Shown here: piece by piece, positions 8,897-17,448 of the stretch | How positions within the stretch are numbered: the first letter of the stretch is position 1 | Layout: every line of letters starts with the position of its first letter | NCBI GenBank assembly: GCA_003427395.1 | Contig: BFEA01000022.1 | Location: 2,683,301-2,708,348, forward strand | Reading direction: 5' to 3' | DNA from: Chara braunii | Taxonomy: Eukaryota > Streptophyta > Charophyceae > Charales > Characeae | DNA length: 25,048 nucleotides | Made by a program: the position numbers and the translations under genes | Notes under the pieces: generated by a model | Databases searched by the model: none | The model's input: the letters and a program-made list of their open reading frames with translations, nothing else | Told to the model about the DNA's origin: nothing

Positions 8897-8921
8897 AACC
8901 CTAAACCCTAAAACCCTCATC
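8897..8921 (+). repeat. Second telomere-like patch (CCCTAAA)
   Basis: Three CCCTAAA-type units in a row, then CCCTCATCC, mirroring the patch at 8740-8757. Too short to indicate a chromosome end. Confidence 0.55.
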
Positions 8922-8991
8922 CTGTGTCCTTTGACCAATATTTCTGATCTGTCCTTTCTATACTGCCTCCCCGTTTACCCTCTCTTCCTCT

Positions 8992-9276
8992 TCACCCCTC
9001 TCTCCATTTGAAAATCAGATGTGGTCCTTGAATAGTTGCTACTGCCCCATTGCCTAGCGTATTCTGCTTGAAGCGTTTCATGATGGCTTCCTCTTGCTCG
9101 GGCTGTTGACGTACTTGATTCTTCACTACTTTCCACTGAGCCTTGAGATGAGTTTCGAGCAGTGTGAGGAGGATCTCCTTTGCCTCTTGTTCATGCATTA
9201 ATGCACCGTCCAGTGTGGCTTGGCATCGACGCTTATAAATAGTCCAGAGACAGTACTGACGTATCAACTGGAACAT
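8992..9276 (-). pseudogene. LINE-B ORF2 C-terminal tail
   Basis: This stretch continues the large ORF2 frame after a TAG at 9283-9285 (read as PF-stop-KHMFQLIRQYCLWTIYKRRCQ). It encodes a charged helical tail rich in Gln, Glu and Lys. The same region in LINE-A (SRKRCILAIEGVRIAGEEVTD onward) is continuous with its zinc motif, so the stop here is a lesion; a Trp codon changed to TAG is the simplest source. Ends at 8992. Confidence 0.7.
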
Positions 9277-9282
9277 ATGTTT

Positions 9283-12200
9283 CTAAAAAGGTTGCCACTG
9301 CTTGGGACCCCGCACTCCCAACAATAAAGATAACTTCGAATCCGGGAAGGCAATCTGGGCTACTTGGCCCCAGATACCCTTGACTTTGTACCACATCGCA
9401 GATGCCTCTACGCATTCTATTAGGCAGTGCTGCATTGTTTCTGGTATTCCTTCCTGACACACCCTGCATATCTCACTCTCCTCACTTCTCTGTCTGTGGC
9501 TTCTTCTTTCGTTGAGCCATACGTTCACTGGGAGTGCTACGTGCGCTATTAGCCATTGCATACTCCTGATTGGTCCCAATCTTATCGCTCCTATGTTTGC
9601 CCAAGGAATTTTTGACAGCTGTCCTCTGGGGACCCCTACCCTCTTCTCCCATCTCTTTAGCAGCGTGGGTGTCGTGGAGAAAGATGGGCTCCTCAATCTA
9701 TAACCTATTCTCGTGGTGTAGTGCAAAATGTTTATTCTCCTAGACGCTCCTGTTTGACCAATTCTAATGTTCCATGCCCATTCCGCCGGGTCCACTTCCA
9801 AATCCGCAATTGGAACCGCCGAGTTGTATACCGTGAATTCCTCCGTCTCCACCACCCTCACCTTCCGCAAGTAGTTTTTCAGAACGAGTAACTGTATTTT
9901 GGACTCGCTATCCAATTTAGACGTGGTAATGGTTGGATTGAGGATGTCATACTTATCCGCTATTAGGCAATCCGGTCTGTAAGGCTGTAGTCCCCAGATC
10001 CTGAAGACCTCCTTAGGTTCTTCGTCGTCTTCCCACGTGGCCCAATCTCCCAGCCCCCACTGTGTCCTTGATTGCAGCAGTTGTTTCCATGCTTGCGGTA
10101 TGGCTCCCAAGACAATTCCCAGGTTTTGTGATAATTTGTGACTTCCTTTCAGTTGCGTCTTTATTTCTGAGACCGTTTTCCACCTCCTCTCTCCCTCTAT
10201 CCAAAGATGTTTGACCTTCCACACCCCGTGCTCCAACCACCTTCCCCACTTCGTATCCATCGCCGAGAGCATCAATGGTTTTCCCTGTCCGTCTTTAATG
10301 CCCGAATTGCATAATAAAGGTTGTATGAGAACTTCCTCCCTTGTGGTTGGTTCTCTTACCTTTGCTGGGAAGATCTCCTTCCAGAGCTTAATGAGTTGCA
10401 TCCAATAAGAAGAATTCCGAGTTGCCTCCTCTTGTTCCATATCACTCCCTTCCCTGGTGCCTACCTTTGCCCAATTGCCACACATAATCCAAAACTGTCC
10501 TGACATGTTACTTGGCGTTTTATATTTTGCTATGTGTCGAATCCTCTCCAGAACCACTGGGGTCCATGATAACCTTGGTTGGGCAATTAGCTTTACTACC
10601 CACTTGGTTTGAAGCACTTTAAGTTGGATGTCCGGATCTAGCACGCCTAGACCCCCCTGTTGCTTGGGTCTAGTTACATATTTCCATGCTACTTTAGATA
10701 TGAAGCGGGTGTTGTTTGCTTTTGCTGTCCATGGATACGCCGCCGCTCTTCTTCTCAATAGGATTGCCGAAGCTTTTGGTGGCGACCAGATTGACCCAGC
10801 ATACCATATGATTGAGAAAATAGATGCATTAAGTATCAATGCCCTTCTGTATATTGAAGTATACACTGCCGACCAGGCCCCCAATTTTGCCAAAATCTTT
10901 GACATTAGGTCCGTTGCCATGGATTGGTGTGTTCCTCCTTCTATTATTTTAATTCCCAGGTATCTGATCGATGCCTGAGTTGTCAGCCACTGCAGGCCCT
11001 CCGGGTTATTAGTCGGAGGTATGCTTTCTTGGTCCTGTTCAACGAACCACCACCCCATTGTTTCTTGCCTTAGGTCCGTTGCCATGGATTGGTGTGTTCC
11101 TCCTTCTATTATTTTAATTCCCAGGTATCTGATCGATGCCTGAGTTGTCAGCCACTGCAGGCCCTCCGGGTTATTAGTCGGAGGTATGCTTTCTTGGTCC
11201 TGTTCAACGAACCACCACCCCATTGTTTCTTGCCAATTAACCTTCATTTCTGACACTAGTTGGAAAGCGTTTATTGCCTTTGTTAGGGCTTCAAACGAGG
11301 AGTCGAACACTCTTATGAGCACCGTTAAATCATCCGCGAAAATAATTGTCGTAGGGAGATGTATCATATGGCCTTGTTGATTCGGTGGAACTATCAGTCT
11401 CTGGATTGATGGGTCCTTTCGTAGGAAGGAGGCTACTGCTTCCATTATTAAAAGAAATATGGGAGCAACCAGAGGATCCCCTTGTCTAACCGATCCCGAC
11501 ATCGCGTAGGTCGGGGAAAGGTGGCCATTAATCTGAACCTGCCCCTGTGCATCATTATAAAGGACCCTTGTCCACTTCCTAAAGTTCGGACCCACTCCCA
11601 TCTTTTCCATGCATTGCTGCAGGAATGGCCAACTAACTTGATCGTACGCCTTTTCGAAATCGAAGAATAATATGGCAGCGTTAATTCTCCTATCTTTGAT
11701 GTAACGGACTGTTTTCGTTAGTGTCATAACATTATCGAGAATAAACCTCCCGGGAATAAATCCCGTTTGATCTATATGAAAACAATTCGCAGTAATGGTT
11801 GTTAGGCGATTCGCTAGCGCCTTGGCTACTATCTTGTGTGTGAGGGTTAAAAGGGTTATTGGTCTATAATTGCGTATGTTTGACGGGCTTCCCTTCTTGT
11901 ATAGTAGCGTAACTATTCCCGAAGCTGACTCCTGACCTATTCCCTCCTTCTGCCACGCTTGCTCTAGGAAGGCCAAGTACTCTTCGCCCAAGATTGGCCA
12001 GAACTCCAACCAAAATTCTCTGGTCAGACCATCCTTCCCAGGAGTTTTATTTGGGGCCATATACTTTACTGCTTCCCATAACTCCTCCTGAGTTAGCGGA
12101 GCGTCCAATCTCGCTGGCTGAGGCTGCGAGATCGTGGTCTGCAGATGGTTCAGGAACTTTGCCCGTGCTTCTACCACCTGTTGCCTTGGATACTCCCCCT

Positions 12201-12387
12201 CCCTTGACGTGTATAGATTGCTGTAAAAATCGAAGGCTACCCGAAGCATACCTTCTTTGTCCGAGGTAACTCCCCCTGTTCCTTCTAGTTGAGCTATAAG
12301 ATTATTTCTTCCTCTGGATTTTATTTTTTGGAAGAAGAATTTAGTCATTCGTTCTCCCTCCTCCCATTCCCTGACTCTAGCCCTCAT
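9283..12387 (-). pseudogene. LINE-B ORF2: reverse transcriptase and zf-RVT-like domain
   Basis: This 1034-residue stretch is the core of ORF2, which copies the LINE RNA at the nicked target. Landmarks: KTPGKDGLTREFW (114-126), NYRPITLL (173-180), GFIPGRFILDN (209-219), catalytic FDFEKAYD (242-249), SVRQGDPLVAPIF (299-311) and FADD (350-353). From about residue 386 a 55-residue segment occurs twice in tandem. A C-x2-C-x9-H-x4-C cluster at 974-992 fits the zinc domain of plant L1-type LINEs. No real start lies at 12387: the frame continues upstream beyond a TGA at 12409. The stop at 9283 truncates it. Confidence 0.9.
10906..11235 (-). repeat. Perfect 165-bp tandem duplication inside LINE-B ORF2
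   Basis: 10906-11070 and 11071-11235 appear identical base for base, apart from the last position of the unit. The unit is 165 bp, so 55 codons are duplicated in frame just after the FADD motif of the reverse transcriptase. Perfect identity in an otherwise decayed element means a very recent duplication or an assembly artefact. Confidence 0.9.
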
Positions 12388-12408
12388 TTGCAGTCCCCTT
12401 GATTTCCA

Positions 12409-12804
12409 TCACTGCCATTCAACCATTTCGTCCCTTGCTGCTTCAAGCGCTCTTTCATAAACGTCGTTGCCTGGAAAATTAATGATGTTGCACTCTGCTA
12501 GCTTTATTATTTGCTGCAGCTCTAGCTCTCTTTCCTTTCTTCTGGCCGCCAACCTCCTAGCGACCCCTGTCGAGGCCTTGGACAGAGCTATTAGCAGTTG
12601 GGGAAAGGTTTGAGTATGTGAATGTTCTTGACACGCTTGAAACACCGCCTGCCTCATTTCCTGCGTTCTCAACAGTGAGTTATTTAGCTTGTAAAATACC
12701 TTACCTCTTTTGACTTGCTTATCTGTTACAAGGTGCAGGTGAATAGGCTTGTGATCTAATCCCGTCCCGTATGGCAAATTCCCTATACTTACAGAGTGTA
12801 TCAT
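12409..12804 (-). pseudogene. LINE-B ORF2: end of endonuclease and linker to RT
   Basis: Same frame as the RT segment, bounded by in-frame stops TAG (12832-12834) and TGA (12409-12411). GLDHKPIHLHL matches the SDHxPI motif carrying the catalytic His near the end of AP-type endonucleases. The rest is a charged helical linker (RRLAARRKERELELQQI) leading to RT. Both stops can be explained by C-to-T changes, CAG to TAG and CGA to TGA, though the ancestral codons are not known. Confidence 0.78.
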
Positions 12805-12831
12805 TCCTACTATACCCGGCGTTGTTAGGAA

Positions 12832-13218
12832 CTAATCTATTCTTGACGCCGATACATGTTGGCTGCGATTCCTCTTCAAGTATGTGAATTGCCTTTCCTC
12901 TGGGAAATACAGTCTGTAAGGATCAAGAAGGTCTATACTAGTCATCAACCTATGAACTGGCAAGGCCTCCTCAGACAGGCCCTCATCCCAACTTCTGCCT
13001 CCTGGTGATAATCTATCTAAGGCAGGGTCCAATGTGGCGTTCCAATCTCCTGCTAATATTAAATGTCTGTCCACCTCCAATATTCCTTGGAAACGGTCTA
13101 TAGACTCTACCCTCTGTTGAAATGTATTAGGACCGTAAACTGATATCAACGTATAAGGTTCGTCATGAAGCTCGAAGTTGACTTTTACCCATCTCCCTTC
13201 CATCTCATCCACCGACAC
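12832..13218 (-). pseudogene. LINE-B ORF2: AP-type endonuclease, central part
   Basis: Motifs of the exonuclease-endonuclease-phosphatase fold are visible: LISVYGPN, LILAGDWNATLDP (catalytic Asp and Asn), DLLDPYRLYFPEERQFTYL and HVSASRID. This domain nicks the target DNA to prime reverse transcription. The coding frame extends upstream to about 13,280, where a 1-nt shift separates it from the first part. It ends at TAG 12832. Confidence 0.85.
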
Positions 13219-13255
13219 GTTAGTGATGTGTATGTTGCCTGCTGCAGCTGATCTT

Positions 13256-13591
13256 TTATTTTGGATTACAAACCACCCCTGTAGAATGGTGGCTGACCGC
13301 CGGTGCCCACCAAGCCTCCTTTACCCTTTGAAGCCTCTGCATTACCTTGTTCTTTATTTTCTGATGATCTGTTGTTTCCTTGAGGTGAGTTTCTTGTAAA
13401 CAAATAAAGTCTGGTGGAGAGGAGGTAAACCAGTCCGTGTAATTTAATACATTCTGCCATTTATCTTGGTTTTCCAAAATCCCTACCATCCCATTTACAT
13501 TCCATGAAGTAATCGTAATCTCTGGCTGCATGAGGTTCCCGTGATCTGTCCTTAGCCTCTTCCTTGGTCTACATGTTCCACCTTCCTCCAT
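13256..13591 (-). pseudogene. LINE-B ORF2: start of the endonuclease domain
   Basis: Begins at ATG 13591, preceded by an in-frame stop about 21 nt upstream, so this is a good ORF2 start. ITSWNVNGM (metal-binding Asn) and DFICLQETHL (catalytic Glu) are the first two AP-endonuclease motifs. Near 13,280 the frame is lost: the expected continuation GWFVIQNKRSAAAGNI lies in the neighbouring frame, so a 1-nt indel has occurred, and the original frame runs out at 13256. Confidence 0.85.
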
Positions 13592-13638
13592 GAGCTCCCT
13601 ATGCTTGCGTCATGTTACTCCCTGACTGCCCCCTAGGT

Positions 13639-13914
13639 TTATGTACCCTGCACAGTTGTTACCACTATCGTGGACACCAAGGATATTCTTTTTTCTAAGA
13701 ATTCAGGCTTCCAAGCGAATGTGTCCACCTTAATCGCCACTGCAGCACACCGGGCCACCCATTCTGCTGCGACCTCACCCCCCAGTAGGCCATAGGGAAT
13801 GGTTTCCACCACCTGCCAAGGCATCCATATCAGCCCCTCCCTGAGTTCCGATTTTGCCTGCATATGTATGAGCAGTGGTCTGAAGTCCGCTGCTGATTCG
13901 TCGCCTATTTCCAT
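13639..13914 (-). CDS. Possible ORF1 remnant of LINE-B
   Basis: Open frame of 91 residues from ATG 13914 (MEIGDESAADFRPLL...) to a stop at 13639, ending 48 bp before the ORF2 start. It lies wholly inside the LINE between the 5' end and ORF2, where the end of ORF1 is expected. I do not recognise the protein, and no CCHC knuckle or RRM motif is visible. The frame also continues upstream into the R repeat, but that part is Pro-rich and non-coding in appearance. It may be the C-terminal end of ORF1 left after 5' truncation, or chance. Confidence 0.35.
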   Translation of the reverse strand: MEIGDESAADFRPLLIHMQAKSELREGLIWMPWQVVETIPYGLLGGEVAAEWVARCAAVAIKVDTFAWKPEFLEKRISLVSTIVVTTVQGT

Positions 13915-13936
13915 AGATTCTTCCCTTCTATTCTCT

Positions 13937-13953
13937 AATAGAAGGGGCTTTGT
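13937..13953 (+). repeat. Right target-site duplication of LINE-B
   Basis: Exact second copy of AATAGAAGGGGCTTTGT (first at 7382-7398), at the 5' end of the LINE. The ten bases CCCTTCTATT at 13923-13932, inside the LINE, are the inverse complement of 13937-13946. Confidence 0.85.
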
Positions 13954-14010
13954 GTTGGGAAAAAAAATAAAATAATAATAATGCACTGGGGAAGGTACAT
14001 AGAGACAGTA

Positions 14011-14248
14011 AATTATATGGAGCCATAACCCTGAGGTTCTGTTTCGAAAGGAGGGGAGGGGAGGGGGGGGGCACCCTGGCCCCAGCAAAAATGCACTGGG
14101 GTTAGGGAGTAAGGTACATAGAGACAGTAAATTATATGGAGCCATAACCCTGAGGTTCTGTTTCGAAAGGAGGGGAGGGGAGGGGGGGGGCACCCTGGCC
14201 CCAGCAAAAATGCACTGGGGTTAGGGAGTAAGGTACATAGAGACAGTA
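14011..14248 (+). repeat. 119-bp tandem duplication of an R-repeat segment
   Basis: 14011-14129 and 14130-14248 are nearly identical copies. Each carries ATATGGAGCCATAACCCTGA, TTCTGTTTCGAAAGGAGGGG, a G-run and GTACATAGAGACAGTAAAT. A third, diverging start follows at 14249, where R copy 2 continues. The stretch 13954-14010 just before is an A-rich linker with an (ATA)n-like run. Confidence 0.85.
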
Positions 14249-14583
14249 AATGACATGGGAGTTAGGTGAGGGATGGCAAGGTATCCCAAACAGGTTAAGA
14301 CAGATAGCATGATAGCTGGGTAAAGGTATATTAAGTAGGAAGTGATGATACAATAGTCTGTGGAGTTTGAAAGGCGGCCTGAAAAACTGCAGGGTAGGCC
14401 CCTCCCCCCCCCTGTCTCTCTGAGGATCCTTCTTCTGCGTGTCTGCGTGCTGCTAGGAAGCCTCCCGGCCAGCAGGGTGGGCCCCAGAGAAAGACCATGG
14501 TTTTGGGGGGTGGGCCCCCTTTAGCAGGTTCCCCCTTGGTAGACGATCAATGCCACAAGGGTTGGGCTGTTCCCCTTCTCTGA
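14137..14583 (+). repeat. R repeat, copy 2
   Basis: Matches copy 1 (6862-7318) almost throughout, from GGAGCCATAACCC to CTCTGATCT, with single-base changes and small indels in C- and G-runs. After 14583 the two diverge. Its start overlaps the second 119-bp unit. Confidence 0.8.
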
Positions 14584-14692
14584 TCTAGAGTTTCTGGGCC
14601 AATAAGTGCATGATATACACCTCCAAATCCTAAAACAGCAGAAGAAATTAAATGCAAGACCCCAGAGACAAAATAAGGGAATGTATTAATAA

Positions 14693-15045
14693 CTGGGGAA
14701 GGTGCATAGAGAGAGTAAATGACATGGGGGCTAGGTAAGAGGAAGGTACATTGAGGGATGGCAAGGTAGCCCAAACAGGTTAAGACAGATAACATGATAG
14801 CTGGACAAAGGTAGATTAAGCAGGAAGTGATGATACAATAGTCTGTAGAGTTTGATGGGCGGCCTGAGGAACTGCAGGGAAGGCCCCTCCCCGCGCCCTG
14901 TCTCTCTGAGGGTCCCCCTGCTGTGTGTCTGGGTGCTGCTAGGAAGCCTCCCGGCCAGCATGGCAGCCCCCAGACAAAGACCATGGTTTGGGGGGCTGGC
15001 CCCCTTTAGCAGGTGCCCCCTTGGTAGACGATCAATGCCACAAAC
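14693..15045 (+). repeat. R repeat, copy 3 (diverged)
   Basis: Starts in the GGGGAAGGTGCATAGAG block and follows copies 1 and 2 to CGATCAATGCCACAA, with more changes than between copies 1 and 2. It lacks the GGAGCCATAACCC/G-run head. The 110 bp between copies 2 and 3 are unassigned. Confidence 0.75.
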
Positions 15046-15756
15046 ACTAGTCATTTTGCTGTTGCTCATTTTCCTTGCACATGGCCCTGGGATGGGGCAC
15101 AAATTCAGCAATGGCCAAGATATCTGAAAGGATTCAAAGAAAAAGGGAATTGATGATGGAAGTCTTCATTGTGTTGCTGGAGGAGTAAATGTGAAGGCAG
15201 GGTGCTTGCAAGCACGTGTACAATAACTGTTGTTTAGACAGATTGACTATACTGCCATGCGCAATCCCACCAATGCAAGAGCAGTGTTTTGGGATGAACT
15301 ATACAGGACGTGCATGGCCCTAGTATGACCCAAATTCAGGAATAGCCCATATTGCTGAAAGTAGTTGAAGGAAAAAATAAGCTAATGCTGATGGAAGTCC
15401 TCATGTAAAGGACCACTGCATAGTGAAGGCCTGTTCGTGGAACACCCCAAAACAGGATGGAGAAGGGAGACAATGAGACGTAACTGGGAAACAAAATGCA
15501 TGATCAGGAAGCAAAAGCTCGCCAAAAAGGGAACAGTGAGACACAATTGCGGAGTAAAAGGTCACTGCAAAGCTCACAAAGCGAAAAATGCATGATCAAA
15601 TTAGACCTCCAACATCCCGCATGTCTTTGGTGCTTATTTTGGGATAACATTTTTGCTGGAGTCATCCCTTACGCCCCTTTCTGTGTGCTGGTCAAGCAAC
15701 GAGTCATCGCTGGGCTGAGTCAGAGTGTCCATGTTTTTGTTGTCCGTTGGATGCAG
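15046..15756. other. Unassigned stretch upstream of the Ca2+-ATPase exon
   Basis: No gene, repeat or RNA recognised. It could be intron sequence of the gene to which the exon at 15757-15840 belongs. The last 30 bases (TGTTTTTGTTG... then GCAG) look like a splice acceptor. Confidence 0.35.
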
Positions 15757-15840
15757 GTGATAGCTGTTGGCATCAACACTGAATGGGGGAGAATTATGGC
15801 AACTTTGAGTGGTGATACGTCAGAGCAAACGCCTTTGCAG
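15757..15840 (+). CDS. Single exon of a plant-type (ACA, P2B) Ca2+-ATPase gene or gene fragment
   Basis: The 84-bp phase-0 segment translates to VIAVGINTEWGRIMATLSGD followed by TSEQTPLQ. It closely resembles the conserved segment of plant autoinhibited Ca2+ pumps around VTAVGxNTEWGxLMASxSED...ETPLQ, which lies between the actuator domain and the next membrane helix. The pump exports Ca2+ from the cytosol at the plasma or endomembrane. Flanks support an exon: a pyrimidine-rich tract and CAG before 15757, and CAG|GT at 15840/15841. The frame is open from 15496, but that upstream part does not resemble the family. No neighbouring ACA exon was found, so this is either an exon among large introns or a captured fragment. 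Confidence 0.6.
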
Positions 15841-16951
15841 GTCTATTCACCAGCCCATTGATTATAATGCAAATTGCCTCCCAACTATGCAATCAACCTG
15901 CTTCTCACCAACAGGCAGCAGCCGAGTGTGAAGCAAGCATTCCATCAGATGGATGCTACACTGGCTGTATGTGATGTAGCAATATGTGTGGCTGAGGTGC
16001 ACCCACAGCCAGAGCCTGAGAAGAGCTTGGTGATGGAGAGTTCAAGGGTGCCCGGTGTGACTCCTTCAAAATAATACTTTGCACAGGTCAAGTCAGCATT
16101 GAATGCAGAATCGCAGATGTATGGTGTGTGGATTCACACTTCTTCGTGGGCTCACCAACAACTGACCCTTGGAAGCCTTCAGCAGTTTCAATCACTTTGG
16201 CTGAGAACCTTCTTCTGCGGTTTTCTTCTCCCTTGCTTTTTTTCTTAATTCAATGTCCAGGTTGATGTGGAGGTCGGGTTTAGATTTGGAAGATCCCCTC
16301 GGACTCAGTCATCTGGGTGATTTGCTATGCCTTCTGGGCTACCTCCATGGGTTACCACATATTACCTGATCTAATCTTATTGCAAGTCAAGTCCCTGCTA
16401 GCGCCTGCAGCTGTTACAGGGCACCAAAGTCAGTCCTCACTGACTACAGTCCACATCGGGCGCTCTTGGCCCCACTCCAGCCAGTTATTTATCCCCCTTC
16501 CCAACTTGTAGAACCCTTGAACCACCAGTTCACTACCTGGCACTGTTCATTGCGCGCAGTGAGCTGCGAATGGACCTGGGCTGTTCGGCAGAGGGCCGGT
16601 GAAGGCTTGGCTGTCTCAAACTACTTGGCCCATACGGCGGCCTACCGGTTTCAAAGGTGGGGCAGCCACCGAAGTGAAAACACAGGCCTGTTCATTTCTC
16701 TCTCTACTGGCCATTCCCGACCTCGGCCAACACACACAGCGAATCTGACAACAGACACACACACCACGTCAGTAAAGAGAAAAACGCAAGGTCACGAACT
16801 AAGTCAGAAACTGGCACCACTTTCGACATCCAATGAAAGGGCAGTGAATCTTCCCCTAGAACACGGAAAGATACACTGCCATTGATTTGTGTTCCCTGTA
16901 CTGGATCGAGGCCCTTTGTTTTGTTTTTTGCCACATGCAGATGCAAGGAAA
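15841..16951. other. Unassigned stretch downstream of the Ca2+-ATPase exon
   Basis: Short open frames occur (for example 15874-16074), but none resembles a known family or the next part of a Ca2+-ATPase. It may be intron sequence or decayed repeats. Confidence 0.35.
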
Positions 16952-17123
16952 ATAAGCAACAGCGAGATGACAATTCCAGATCACACCATCACATTGAAAG
17001 CCAGATAGTCACACCGTGTCCAGAGAGCAGCATTGCACCAATAATACACCAATGGAGGTTCGTAGCACTGAAAACCAATGTTCATGGAGGGCATACTCTC
17101 TCCTCTCAACACGAGTCCAGTTC
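16952..17123 (+). repeat. Dispersed repeat, inverted partner of 6115-6288
   Basis: Matches the reverse complement of 6115-6288 over about 172 bp, beginning ATAAGCAACAGCGAGATGA and ending AGTCCAGTTC. Sequence on both sides differs between the two copies, so the matched block is probably the repeat unit or a fragment of one. Confidence 0.75.
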
Positions 17124-17170
17124 CTTCACGCTCACACTTGGCGCTCAGCGCCCAGCCTACTCCTACACAG

Positions 17171-17266
17171 CTACTACAGACTACAAAATGACAATGCAAC
17201 TGTTGACATCAGCAGCAACCCGAAGTACTTGAAGATGTCGCCCATGCAGACCATNGCCAATACAAG
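17171..17266 (+). other. Candidate exon with strong splice donor (unrecognised)
   Basis: TACACAG precedes 17171 and ACAAG|GTAAGAG follows 17266, which fits an acceptor and a strong donor. The 96-bp interior is open in one frame (YYRLQNDNATVDISSNPKYL and on). I do not recognise the peptide, and it is not obviously part of a Ca2+-ATPase. One N (17256) lies inside. It could be chance. Confidence 0.25.
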
Positions 17267-17448
17267 GTAAGAGCCCTCACATCATCATCATCATCCTTCA
17301 CCTATCCCCTGTCTACACCCACACCTGTCCTCTCTTTCACCCGAAGACCACCCCTGCGCTTCACTGTAGTCCAAGCCCACCAGCTATGTTGGCTGGGCTA
17401 TGGCTCTGCCCTCAGCAGCGCCCTTCTTCCCTGCACGACCGCATGTGC

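Larger units (their letters stand above)
7640..8991 (-). other. LINE-B 3' untranslated region
   Basis: Between the ORF2 stop and the tail lie 1.35 kb without coding sequence. Visible structure includes perfect hairpins at 8324-8349 (9-bp stem, 8-nt loop), 7939-7961 (8-bp stem) and 8107-8124 (7-bp stem), T-rich runs near 8391-8407 and 8705-8726, and two telomere-like patches. Since both target-site duplications lie outside it, the whole stretch should belong to LINE-B unless a later insertion is nested within. Confidence 0.6.
7399..13936 (-). mobile_element. LINE-B: L1-type non-LTR retrotransposon with defined ends
   Basis: On the minus strand the order is a short ORF1 remnant (13914-13639), an ORF2 with endonuclease, reverse transcriptase and zinc-binding domains (13591-8992), a 1.4-kb 3' UTR, a terminal stem-loop (7639-7622) and a (CGAA)n(CAAA)n tail. 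A perfect 17-bp direct repeat flanks the unit. It landed inside an R-repeat array. ORF2 is broken by a frameshift near 13,280 and in-frame stops at 12832, 12409 and 9283, and has a perfect 165-bp tandem duplication. ORF1 is too short for a full element, so the 5' end is probably truncated within ORF1. Confidence 0.88.

Noticed and set aside
8740-8921. Telomeric repeats as a chromosome end
   Set aside because: Only two or three units each, internal to a transposon and followed by unrelated sequence.
13915-14193. Pro-rich upstream extension of the ORF1 remnant
   Set aside because: It lies outside the LINE boundary, in the R-repeat tandem, and repeats every 119 bp; not coding.
14547-15111. Several open frames of 120-145 codons in R repeats
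   Set aside because: They are shared between frames and repeat copies without conserved reading frame, and are broken by indels in C/G runs between copies.
15874-16074. 66-codon open frame after the Ca2+-ATPase exon
   Set aside because: It does not match the next segment of ACA pumps or any family I recognise, and chance open frames of this size are common here.
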